Assembly (NCBI GenBank): GCA_037833965.1
Contig: AP031357.1
Span: 7,150,001 to 7,214,000 of the forward strand
Direction of reading: 5' to 3'
DNA length: 64,000 nucleotides
Source: Marchantia polymorpha subsp. ruderalis
Lineage: Eukaryota; Streptophyta; Marchantiopsida; Marchantiales; Marchantiaceae
Position 1 is the first letter of the stretch, and each line of letters starts with the position of its first letter. Position numbers and translations under genes: made by a program. The notes beneath the pieces are model-generated. The model did not search any database, was not told the DNA's origin, and saw only the letters and a program-made list of their open reading frames with translations. This document shows positions 55,258 through 64,000 of the stretch, piece after piece.

Positions 55258-57775
55258 CACACTTTTTGTTTTTTTTGCAGAATTTAAACAATTTTAGAAA
55301 ACTAGTACCGAAGCAGTGTTTGTAGTTAGAAAAGGGTACGTTAAAAAGAGTGGATTGATGAGATCGTCACGAGGTCACGAAGAATCGCGTAGTCGGATGT
55401 ACCAACGCCAATGTCTTCGGCGCCTTCGGCAAAAGCTCCTTTTCTGAGGTGTCTCTACTCACGCGCTTCCAGCGTTTAAGGAAGCCACGCTTCCGGCGCA
55501 GACACCTCAGGAGGAGGTTTTGCTAAAGACGTCAGAAGAAGGGCCCGGACCTCTGAAGGCGTCCGACCATGAGTGCGCCTTCGGCGATGCGCCGCTAGCG
55601 CGGAAAGGGAAAACCTTCATAACGATCGGAATACACGGTAAATCCAGTTGGTTGAAGTCGCATTAGAAAGAGCTCGGGACGCTCGTTCTAACGAGCCCAA
55701 GAGCGTCGGAGATGGATCAGGGACGGAGAAGTTATGAGCGTCGGAAAACTCGTAGCCGGACGTGTAGCCGTTCGCGCTAGGGTTCATAGCCGGAAAGGAC
55801 TCCCGTACGCCCTCGGCGATGCGCCTTCGGCGGAATCGCGCGCTCATGGGAGGAAACCAACTCAGAGTCGGAAGCGCCTTTGGCGGCTGCTCATGGAAGG
55901 AAAGCGCCGGTCGGATGTACGCCTCCGACGTGGCGCTGATGGCCGGATGCGCTGGCATGATTTGCGCTGGCGGATATGCGCCGTCAGCAATGGACGAGGC
56001 ATAAAGGACAAAATAAGCGGTACGAATACGCGCCGGCGTAATTCGCTCCGACAGGATGTGCGCCTCCAGCAAGGCGCCGACGGATAAGGAACACGCCAGC
56101 GGCGACACGCCTTCGGTGATGGACGGGTTAGGGAAAGACAACATAGCCGACGCATACCCTGCGGCGGACTCGAGTCCGGAAGACGGCGGCGGCGGGAGAA
56201 TTCAACATTCACGCATGCGAATGCGCGCAGTGCGGAGACGTGAATTCGAGCATGCAAAGGGAGCTTCTGAGGAGAGAGTGCGGAGACGAGTGGCGCGAGG
56301 ATCTTGACAGACCTTGGAGAGAATTGCGAGTAGCGAACTTGAGCGTGAGCGAAGAGAGAGTGAGCAGTCAGTGCTTGAGCGGCCGACGCGCAGTGGCGAT
56401 TGTGAGAGAGCGAGCGAAAGGGAGAACGTTTGTGTGTGTGCCGGGCGCGAGAAGAGTTGGCGACGCGGGTGACTCACTGTCTAAAAGGATACGCCCATTG
56501 GGAGGTGGCAGCTCAAGAGAGGATCACACTCAGGGAGTTCGAGCTTCGGGCGGCGGCATTGACGGAGGGTGACAGTCGGAGTCGGCGGCGAGTAGCGAGG
56601 AAATTAGAAACCTTCTTGTCGGGTGCGCGCGACACTATGGCGCACTTAGAGTCGGAAGTCACTGCAGCCCTCCGACGCCTGGGGTTGCGCAGCCGGTCGG
56701 AAGATTGGCAAGGAAGAGACAACGAGCGGAGCAGTCCGGCGCGCAGGAGGCGCAGCACCGGATCCGCCGAGTGCAGTAGTATAGTTTGGTTTCGCGCAGA
56801 TGTTGCGAGTAGTAGATAGGATAGCGTAGTGCTAGTTAGGACCTTTGAGGGTATAAAGTAGATCAAGGCGTTTTGCCTTGGGACTCTTCCAGTTTCGGAA
56901 GTGCAGATCAGGAACTCACTTTCTTGGCGTGTTTGTGCATTTTGGTCCTGGCACCACGTAGAGAAGCTGCAGCATAGCGAAGTTACCGTATGTTGTAGTT
57001 GAAGGCCTTCGGCTGAATGTTCAGAGCTAGCACCCGGTTAGAGACTTGAGTAGTGCGGATCTGCACCTGCGGGTGATTTCTGATGCTCAGAGCCGGCTGC
57101 GAGTTAGAGACTTGAACAGTTCCCCCTTACTCCTTCAAGTGACCTATCCTGATTGTACTCCTACGGGAAGTTTCCCCTGAATGCCAATGTGAAGTTTTAT
57201 TACTTCGTGTAAGCCTTGGTTTGCAATTCAGGTTGTGTGTGTGTTACTGGATCGTGTCTCAGTTAAGTTCTCAGTCAGGCCTGCACTCCTTGCGTTTGGT
57301 GTGAGAGTCGAGGGTGACGTCCACGGCGTATGAAGAGGCTTCGTTCCGAAGTGGGAAGTCTAGTCTGGGTACCCTACGCTAGTTCCTGGCGGAAGGGCAG
57401 TAAAAGCCGGAGTGGGAGTCACTACCTGCAGAACCTCTGAGTGAACTTTTGAGACACTTACTTCCTGAAATCCGAAGCGGAGGTCCTGACCGACCTCCGA
57501 GTTGTGCTTTTGCCAGTTTCAGGTGTGTGTGTGTGTGTGTTGAGTGACCACGCTGTACCGTGCATCCTCCGAGCATCCTCCGAGTCGAGATCCTCCTCCG
57601 AGTCGAGCCTCCGAGTCGAGCACTGCAGTATTTATGGGAGTGACAGTCGCCTAGAATTCAAACTCTACAAAAGTCTGTTAAACGTGACACTTTTACTCTG
57701 TGTGTTGCCTCTGTCCCTGTGGGTTCGATCTTTTTACCACCATACTGCAGTTTTAGCCTTTGGTGGGTTATTACA
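55250..57775 (+). mobile_element. Type B 5' LTR with most of the U3 frame deleted (2526 bp)
   Basis: TGTGGTAACACAC to TTATTACA, followed by primer site and gag. About 2.35 kb is missing relative to the complete LTR; the main break lies at about 56445, between the GTTTGTGTGTGTG before the frame start and the GGGCGCGAGAAGAG of the coiled-coil end. TATA is at 56852-56857. Confidence 0.9.
56448..56819 (+). pseudogene. C-terminal remnant of the U3-encoded protein
   Basis: About 120 codons remain, from RAREELATRVTHCLKGYAHW to the stop at 56819. They match the last part of the frame at 14430-16985 in the same reading frame. The conserved N-terminal domain is gone. Confidence 0.8.
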
Positions 57776-57797
57776 TAAGGAGCCGACAACTTCTTTT

Positions 57798-57815
57798 TGG
57801 CGCCGCTGCCGGGGA
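57798..57815 (+). other. Primer-binding site of the type B element
   Basis: TGGCGCCGCTGCCGGGGA, 22 nt after the LTR end at 57775, as in the other elements here. Confidence 0.8.
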
Positions 57816-57858
57816 CAGTGCGTCAACACCAGAATACTTGAGCAGCAATGCTCGGTGA

Positions 57859-59514
57859 ATGTCGACGAGCGATAGTGTGGGAAACCTGAGTGCGAGAGCC
57901 ACACGAAAACTCCGTCGAGATTCAGAAAAAGCCGTAGAAGCAAAACGGCGAACTAAAAAGAAGACTCCCGGTGAGGACTCTGCAGAAAGATCGCCATCAC
58001 CGACTGCTGGAAGACAAAGGCGTTCTAGTTCACCTACCGCGAGCATTGAGCTAACAGTTTTATTGGAAATCCCTTCGACAGAATCTCTTCCTGAGTTTGG
58101 CCAACCTAGGATCAGTCCGTTGACAGGATCACCAATGGCAGACCATCAAGCCAATCTCCGCCAGGTGTTTTTCCAACCTATCACCAAACATTCGTATCCA
58201 AGATACACGGGAACGGGCGACGACGATGATGCAGATTCATACATAAAGCTCTTCGAGTCTGTCTCCATCGCCAATCGTGAGACCAGTGATGAAGACAGAC
58301 TGCGAATCTTTCCTAGCTTGCTACGCAGGAGAGCTCGTAGCTGGTACAACCATGAGAGCACCGACCCCACTAGCATCCGGACCTGGGCTCAGCTCAAGGA
58401 AAAGTTTCTGAGGCGGTTTCGCGAACTCGGATATGACAGTCGAGTATTGACCCGGCTTCGAAATCTTCGACGCGAGCGGAAGGAGAATCTTCGAGACTAT
58501 ACTGAGAGATTCCAAGATCTCCTAGATCGAATTCCGAAGACAGGCCCAGGAGAACCATTTTCGGTACAACAAGCAGTGGATTGGTATGTGACAGGGCTCT
58601 CAAGAGAAATGGAGACCTTTTGTAGGAGAGGCAAGACTGACACAATCCAAGATGTGATAGCTTCGGCAGAGACCTTTGAAACGTCAACCCTTGACACTCG
58701 AAGACGCGACCGACGGTCGACGAAGAAGAAATCGCAAGGCGGACGTCGGAAGAGAAGGAACTCGCCTTCCTCGTCAGAAGAATCAAGCTCCTCCGAATCA
58801 AGTTCTTCCTCGGAAGAGGAAGAGGACTCGTCATCTTCAGAAGAAGAAAGACGGAAGAAGAAACGCAGTACGATCAAGAAGAAGGATCGAGGTAGGGGAA
58901 TCCCAGTGAAGAGCCAAGGGGACATCGCAGCCAAGGTAGACAACCTGGTGAAGAATTTTGCGGACCTGAAAGTTCATGTAGTGGGAGGCCAAGACCGACG
59001 TAAATCACCTGCGAGACAGCGAGCGAATCTCTGGTGTACTACGTGCGGACAGGTGGGACATGCCAACACGGAGTGCATGTCCGCTCGCCCAACTTACCCA
59101 GTGAATGCGGTCGAATGGGCACCACAGTGGGAGAATTCCATGTATTATGCTGAGCCGGTTGAGGACACCGCCTACGCGGTGCAGACAGCTCCAGCTACAC
59201 CTCCGAACCCACCTGTGCATATACCGCGCTTTGTTCCGAGAGAAATGGCGGGTACGCTCCCACCGAGACGCATGGCACCTCCAAGCAATTACAACCGACC
59301 TCCACCACAATTCAATGGTTGCTACAACTGCGGGGACATGGGACATTACGCGCCAAGCTGTCCCCACCCGAGGAAGCAAATGGGGTATGCACCGTTGTGC
59401 AGCAATTGCAAGAAATCTGGACATACGGCAGCCGAATGTGATCAACCACCAGTCCCCAGGCAAAGCGTGCCTTTCGTGTCGACACCTGGCAAGGAAGAGG
59501 TGCAGGTCAACTAG
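57859..59514 (+). CDS. Gag polyprotein of Ty3/gypsy (Athila-like) element, 551 aa
   Basis: Structural protein of the virus-like particle. The basic N-terminus (1-90) corresponds to the type A stub. A Retrotrans_gag-type domain spans about 115-260 (RARSWYNHES, WAQLKEKFLRRF, LRDYTERFQDLLDRIP). A Ser/Glu-rich acidic stretch follows at about 305-335, then three CCHC zinc knuckles at about 393 (CTTCGQVGHANTEC), 488 (CYNCGDMGHYAPSC) and 514 (CSNCKKSGHTAAEC). It ends in a TAG at 59512, where the sister copy has CAG; the next frame is in phase, so gag and protease were probably one polyprotein. The start ATG follows the conserved GCTCGGTGA leader. Confidence 0.9.
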   Translation: MSTSDSVGNLSARATRKLRRDSEKAVEAKRRTKKKTPGEDSAERSPSPTAGRQRRSSSPTASIELTVLLEIPSTESLPEFGQPRISPLTGSPMADHQANLRQVFFQPITKHSYPRYTGTGDDDDADSYIKLFESVSIANRETSDEDRLRIFPSLLRRRARSWYNHESTDPTSIRTWAQLKEKFLRRFRELGYDSRVLTRLRNLRRERKENLRDYTERFQDLLDRIPKTGPGEPFSVQQAVDWYVTGLSREMETFCRRGKTDTIQDVIASAETFETSTLDTRRRDRRSTKKKSQGGRRKRRNSPSSSEESSSSESSSSSEEEEDSSSSEEERRKKKRSTIKKKDRGRGIPVKSQGDIAAKVDNLVKNFADLKVHVVGGQDRRKSPARQRANLWCTTCGQVGHANTECMSARPTYPVNAVEWAPQWENSMYYAEPVEDTAYAVQTAPATPPNPPVHIPRFVPREMAGTLPPRRMAPPSNYNRPPPQFNGCYNCGDMGHYAPSCPHPRKQMGYAPLCSNCKKSGHTAAECDQPPVPRQSVPFVSTPGKEEVQVN

Positions 59515-60666
59515 GTAGAACTGAGCCCGGACCCAGCTGAAGAAGACGAAGTATGGCCGGAAGAAGAAGTAATGTGCGGACGGGTAGAGACCCGAAGTTC
59601 GAAGAGGAGGGGAGAGGACCACGAGGACACTCGCCGCCTCGAGCGCAGGGAAGAGAGGAGGAAGTCTAAAGAAGTTAGAGAAGGCCGAAGGAGAAGGCCG
59701 GGTACACCTCCGGCGATGCGGAACATCCAGCCGGAGCAGAACTCAGAGAAGGCGGACAGGTCTTCAGAAGAGTTCCGGACCCGAGACTACCTTCCGGACA
59801 TCAAAGATGAGGTGAGTCACCTCATCAAGGAAGCACTGGGCGCCGGAACGACATCCGACGATCGGAAGGCGGCTAGGCCCCCTACACCACTTCCGACCGC
59901 GAGTACAGGGAAACTTCCGGCTGTGACTTCCAACACTTCCTACGACATAGTGGAGGACATAGGGAGTCAGAGGGCAAATATTTCCTTCCACCAGTTGTTG
60001 GAGGACAATAAGACGTACAGAAGGATGCTGATGCTTTCGTTGCGCCGACCACGCAAACCCCGAAAAGGGAAACTTCCGGCTGTGTACAGAGTGGAAGGAG
60101 GAGACCTAGGACCTCTAGAGATCGAAGTAGAGATCGGAGGCTGCGTCATACAGAAGGTACCAGTGGACTCCGGCTCGGGCGTGAACATCATGACCGAGGA
60201 GACAGCGAACTCCTTGGGGTTCCAGACCTTTGAGCCTACATCCCGAGTGTTGCGACTGGCCGATCAAACGCGCAGAATGCCGCTAGGAATGTTGAGCAAT
60301 GTGAGAACCAACATTGGAGGAGTGGACTTTCAACTGTCCTACATAATATTGCAACCTCTAATGAAGAAAGGTTATGATGTGCTGCTTGGCAGACCGTGGC
60401 TATACGATGCCAAAGCAAGGTGTGACTGGAGGAGGAAGAGATTACAGTTCCGGAACCCTGCGGACCCTCCGACTGTCATTACCGTACCATGGACCAAGGT
60501 ACCACACGAGGGCGAAACACCTTCCACCACCTCCGGTTACACGACTGGAGGGGAGACCAGCTCGTCATGCACTTCAGAGACAGAAATGTCGGATGAGTTT
60601 GTGGGTTACGTCACTTGCTGCTCCATTGAGGAGGAAGGAGACGATGTGCATCCGGATGACGAATAG
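59515..60666 (+). CDS. Retropepsin-like protease region, in phase with gag
   Basis: The first ATG is at 59572, but the frame is open from 59515 right after the gag TAG. A basic/acidic linker (about 59580-60080) leads to the protease core: VPVDSGSGVNIM (about 60157-60192) with the catalytic Asp-Ser-Gly, and a second conserved segment YDVLLGRPWL (about 60373-60402). Plant gypsy proteases usually have Asp-Ser/Thr-Gly-Ala/Ser, so the site looks usable. The frame ends at TAG (60664), followed in phase by the RT region. Confidence 0.85.
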   Translation, partial: VELSPDPAEEDEVWPEEEVMCGRVETRSSKRRGEDHEDTRRLERREERRKSKEVREGRRRRPGTPPAMRNIQPEQNSEKADRSSEEFRTRDYLPDIKDEVSHLIKEALGAGTTSDDRKAARPPTPLPTASTGKLPAVTSNTSYDIVEDIGSQRANISFHQLLEDNKTYRRMLMLSLRRPRKPRKGKLPAVYRVEGGDLGPLEIEVEIGGCVIQKVPVDSGSGVNIMTEETANSLGFQTFEPTSRVLRLADQTRRMPLGMLSNVRTNIGGVDFQLSYIILQPLMKKGYDVLLGRPWLYDAKARCDWRRKRLQFRNPADPPTVITVPWTKVPHEGETPSTTSGYTTGGETSSSCTSETEMSDEFVGYVTCCSIEEEGDDVHPDDE

Positions 60667-60672
60667 CAACTA
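60664..60672 (+). promoter_or_regulatory. Possible leaky stop codon (TAG CAA CTA)
   Basis: The hexamer after TAG fits CARYYA, the known context for efficient UAG readthrough in plants (first described in tobamovirus RNA). The frame after it (QLAAGLGRSEIS...) is open and in phase with RT. Confidence 0.5.
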
Positions 60673-62093
60673 GCAGCCGGACTGGGCAGAAGCGAGATCA
60701 GTCACACAGAGGGGATTGTCGACCCAAGTGACTGCTGCGAACTGCAGCTTAGTCCAGATAAAGGCTTGAAGGTGTCAAGCCAGGTACAAGGAGAAGAGTT
60801 GAACAGGGTACAGGCGTTTCTTCGCCAGTATGAGGATGTCTTCGCATGGAAGATTGAAGACATGAAAGGCATACCTGCAAGGTATGGGGAGCACAGGATC
60901 GACTTGTTGGACGAGGCAGTTCCGGTTCGCCAACGCCAATACAGGCTCAACCCAAAATATTCATTATTGATGAAGGACGAAATCGATAAGTACCTGAGCG
61001 CAGGGATCATCTACCCGGTACTCAGTAGCGAGTGGGTGTCGCCTATCGTAATCGTGCCCAAGAAACTGACGGGTAAGATCCGGGTGTGCCAGGACTTCCG
61101 AAAGCTGAACGCAGCAACGAGGAAGTACCATCACCCTCTTCCTTTCACGGACTCTATTTTGGACCATGTCGCAGGGCATGAATGCTACAGTTTCCTAGAC
61201 GGATTCTCCGGCTACAACCAGGTGTCCATCAGAGAACAGGACAAGGACAAAACAACCTTCACGACCGACTGGGGAACCTATGCTTATCACAAGATGCCTT
61301 TCGGGCTGTGCAACGCGCCAGCAACGTTCCAGCGGATGATGACAAACATCTTCCAAGAGCACCTGAGGAAGTTCCTGGAAATTTTCATCGATGACTTTTG
61401 TGTCTTCGGTAAGAGGTCGGAGCACCTTAACCATCTTCGGCAGACGTTTGACAGATGTAGGGAGAGCAGCTTGTCCTTGCACCCTGAGAAGTGTTTTTTC
61501 TTCATGACCAGCGGAATCCTGCTGGGGCACCGAGTTTCGTCCGATGGCATTGCAGTGGACGTAGAGAAGGTGAAGATTATTCTCGAACTTCAGCCGCCAA
61601 CGAATCTGCGTGAGTTGAGGGCCTTCCTTGGCCATGTAGGTTATTACAGAAGGTTCATAAATATGTACGCCATCTTGGCAGCCGATCTGACGAAGCTGCT
61701 TAAGAAGGAGGAACCCTATGTGTGGGGCAAGGAGCAACAGCTGGCCTTTGAAACACTCAAAGCCAAACTGACGACTGCTCCGGTTCTGAGAAGTCCGGAT
61801 TGGAACAGACCTTTCCATGTCTATGTAGACACGTCGGCATTTGCAATCGGAGTGGTTCTCAGTCAGAAGGACGACAACAAGAAAGACTACCCGATTTACT
61901 TCGCGAGCCGTCAGTTGTCAGCAGAGAAGAAGTACACGACAACTGAGAGGGAGGCGTTGGGAATGGTGTACTCCTGTAAGAAGTTCAGACATTATTTAAT
62001 CTGCTACGAGTTCGTGTTTCATGTGGATCATTACGCCTTACAGCACCTGGTGAAGAAGGCGGATCTGTCCGGACGAATTGCTAGGTGGGTACT
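60667..62093 (+). CDS. Reverse transcriptase and RNase H (partial)
   Basis: It copies element RNA to DNA. The frame is open from 60667, in phase with protease. RT motifs in order: EWVSPIVIVPKK, RVCQDFRKLNAATRK, FLDGFSGYNQ (catalytic Asp, about 61198), KMPFGLCNAPATFQR and FIDDFCVFG (catalytic Asp pair at 61390-61395). The Phe-Ile-Asp-Asp-Phe form is typical of the Athila side of Ty3/gypsy. RNase H follows with YVDTSAFAIG, TEREAL and VDHYALQHL, and stops at ARWV, where a type B LTR begins at 62094. Integrase is absent, or lies beyond the inserted DNA outside the window. Confidence 0.9.
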
Positions 62094-64000
62094 TGTGGTA
62101 ACACACTTTTTGTTTTTTTTGCAGAATTTAAACAATTTTAGAAAACTAGTACCAAAGCAGTGTTTGTAGCTAGAGAAGGGTACGCTAAATAGAGTGGATT
62201 GATGAGATCGTCACGAGGGCACAAAGAATCACGTAGTCGGATGTACCAACGCCAACGTCTTCGGCGCCTTCGGCAAAAGCTCCTTTTTGAGGTGTCTCTA
62301 CTCACGCGCCTCTAGCGTATAAGGAAGCTACGCTTCCGGCGCAGACACCTCAGGAGGAGGTTTTGCTAAAGACGTCAGGAGAAGGGCCCGGACCTCTAAA
62401 GGCATCCGACCATGAGTGCGCCTTCGGCGAAGCGCCGCTAGCGCGGAAAGGGAAAACCTTCATAACAATCGGGATACACAGTAGATCCAGTTGGTTGAAG
62501 TTGCATTAGAAAGAGCTCGGAACGCTCGTTCTAACGAGTCCAAGAGCGCCGGAGATGGATCAGGAATGGAGAAGTTATGAGCGTCGGAAAACTCGTAGCC
62601 GGACATGCGCCGTTCGCGCTAGGGTTCACAGCCGGAAAGGATTCCCGTACGCCCTCGGCGATGCGCCTTCGGCGGAATCACGCGCTCACAGGAGGAAACC
62701 AACTCAGAGTCGGAAGCGCCCTTGGCGGCTGTTCATGGAAGGAAAGCGCCGGTCGGATGTACGCCTCCGACGTGGCGCTGACGGCCGGATGCGCTGGCAT
62801 GAGTTGCGCTGACGGATATGCGCTGGCAGCAACGGACGAGGCATAAAGGACAAAATAGGCGGTACGACTGCGCGCCGGCGTAATTCGCTCCGGCTGGATG
62901 TGCGCCTCCAGCAAGGCGCCGACGGATAATGAACGCACCAGCGGCGACACACCTCCGGAGAAGGGCGGGTTAGGAAAAGACAACAGGGCCGACGTATACC
63001 CTGCAGCGGACTCGAGTCCGGAAGGTGGCGGCGGCGGGAGAATTCAACGTTTAAGCATGCGAATGCGCGCAATGCGGAGACGTGAATTCGCGCATGCAAA
63101 GGGCGAACCGTTAAGCCGTATAGCCGGCTGCGTACGTTGCAACCAGTAAGAACGTTGGACGTTCTTGAAATCGGAGAAGAAAAGACTGCGCTCCAGTCTC
63201 ATTCTCTCATTCTTGACTTTGCGATTTCCAGTTCCAAGATTACGCGCAAGGGCGGAGCGACCTGCAGTGAGAGTAGAGAGTGCGGAGACGAGTTGCGCAA
63301 GGATCTTGGCGGACCTTGAAAGAATTGTGAGTAGCGATCTTGAACGAGCGCAGAGAGAGTGAGCAGTCAGTGCTTGAGTGGCCGACGCACAGTGGCGATT
63401 GTGAGAGAGCGAGCGAAAGGGAGAACGTTTGTGTGTGTGCAGGCAACGCAATGTCGAAGGTTCCCCAGCTGCGAGTGTCTCCACTCAGGGTGCCGCAGAT
63501 CGGTCTACGCGCATTTCAAGATGTGCTGTTGAGGTTGAAGCTCGATTTTCTCCTATGGGGGTGGAATTGGACATGTCCGGAGATGGTGCGCGAGTATCTG
63601 CAGGAGAGACACAAGCCTTCTCGCGGATTTCGCCCACACCCAGAGAGATGGGACATTTGCAATTGGGCGCAGGTGTTGGGCAGGTGTGCCGGCGAGGAAG
63701 GGGATCTCCTCTTCGAGGCCGATAGCGTGAAGGTGTCCCAGGAGGAAGAAGTCTCTTACAATGAGCTCTTCAAAGTGGCCAGACATCCCAAGAACGGTTT
63801 CCGGACACGGGATTACAAGGATCGATTGCGGAGAAATGTCGCGACGGCATTGCTGCAGATATTGCAGCCGACCAAGACCGCTTACATGCATGGTTGGCAG
63901 GTAGAGTTCGTGGAGCTAGTGCTGTCAGGAGCTCCGGTGCATTGGGCACGGCTCCTGTGGAAGGTGACGCGCCAACATGCGCAAGAAGAGAAGGGAGGAA
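62094..64000 (+). mobile_element. Type B LTR, 5' part, running off the window
   Basis: It starts TGTGGTAACACAC inside RNase H coding sequence, with no polypurine tract before it, so it is not the regular 3' LTR of the element at 55250. It is the exact reverse complement of 18342-16436 as far as I compared. The 5 bases before it are GTACT; the matching end lies outside. Confidence 0.9.
63451..64000 (+). CDS. U3-encoded protein of type B LTR, N-terminal 183 codons
   Basis: It begins MSKVPQLRVSPLRVPQ and is the same as the N-terminus of the frame at 14430-16985; it is open to the window end. An in-frame upstream Met is at 63340. Just before the start, TTTGTGTGTGTGCAG could serve as a 3' splice site, which would let a spliced RNA begin with this frame. 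Confidence 0.75.
   Translation, partial: MSKVPQLRVSPLRVPQIGLRAFQDVLLRLKLDFLLWGWNWTCPEMVREYLQERHKPSRGFRPHPERWDICNWAQVLGRCAGEEGDLLFEADSVKVSQEEEVSYNELFKVARHPKNGFRTRDYKDRLRRNVATALLQILQPTKTAYMHGWQVEFVELVLSGAPVHWARLLWKVTRQHAQEEKGG

Noticed and set aside
1-64000. CRISPR arrays, bacterial operons, rRNA genes
   Set aside because: Repeats are LTRs, minisatellites or microsatellites without spacer structure; the gene has spliceosomal introns; no rRNA signature was seen.

Overview
This is nuclear DNA from a streptophyte (green plant lineage). The evidence is a many-exon plant-type cyclopropane fatty acid synthase gene, Ty3/gypsy elements primed by a tRNA-Asp-like site, TTTAGGG telomere-like motifs, and an inserted piece of plastid rpoC1. 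The rpoC1 piece reads more like a charophyte-grade alga or early-diverging land plant than a flowering plant, but it is short and may have drifted, so I do not name a species.

Layout. (1) 1-18342 is a block of nested LTR retrotransposons. A tandem array of a small non-autonomous element ('type A' LTRs, about 1.9-2.4 kb, with a 15-bp minisatellite) lies on the + strand. A fragment of a giant 'type B' LTR follows on the - strand. Next comes a chimera on the - strand: type A LTR, type A internal region, partial type A LTR, gag-pro, and a complete 4.9 kb type B LTR. (2) 18343-32050 is AT-richer DNA made of duplicated fragments of a small secreted-protein gene family and its promoter/leader. It is interrupted by a degenerate type A solo LTR, a 4855-bp type B solo LTR with a perfect target duplication, and the rpoC1 insertion. 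(3) 32053-39491 is an intact 24-exon gene for an FAD-oxidoreductase/cyclopropane fatty acid synthase fusion (889 aa). (4) 40145-42439 is a type A solo LTR with target duplication. (5) 42445-52639 holds more copies of the secreted-protein cluster, including one intact gene at 45863-46429 on the - strand, plus a dead Ty1/copia fragment and several hairpins and tandem repeats. (6) 52640-64000 is a second nest: a diverged 'type C' LTR, broken by a type B element (LTR, primer site, gag, protease, RT, RNase H), itself broken by another type B LTR that runs off the window.

The most unusual system is the LTR family. Type B LTRs carry an open frame of about 850 codons inside U3, ending about 33 bp before the LTR TATA box. 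A related frame is conserved in the diverged type C LTR. Type A LTRs share the R-U5, primer site and gag start of type B, but carry a 15-bp minisatellite in U3 instead of the frame. This looks like an autonomous/non-autonomous pair. The position in U3 is analogous to accessory genes of some animal retroviruses, but here it is in a plant Athila-like Ty3/gypsy element.

The second notable theme is promoter sharing. The 5' flank of the cyclopropane synthase gene (31720-32045) is a clear copy of the region upstream of the intact secreted-protein gene (46640-46990, inverted).
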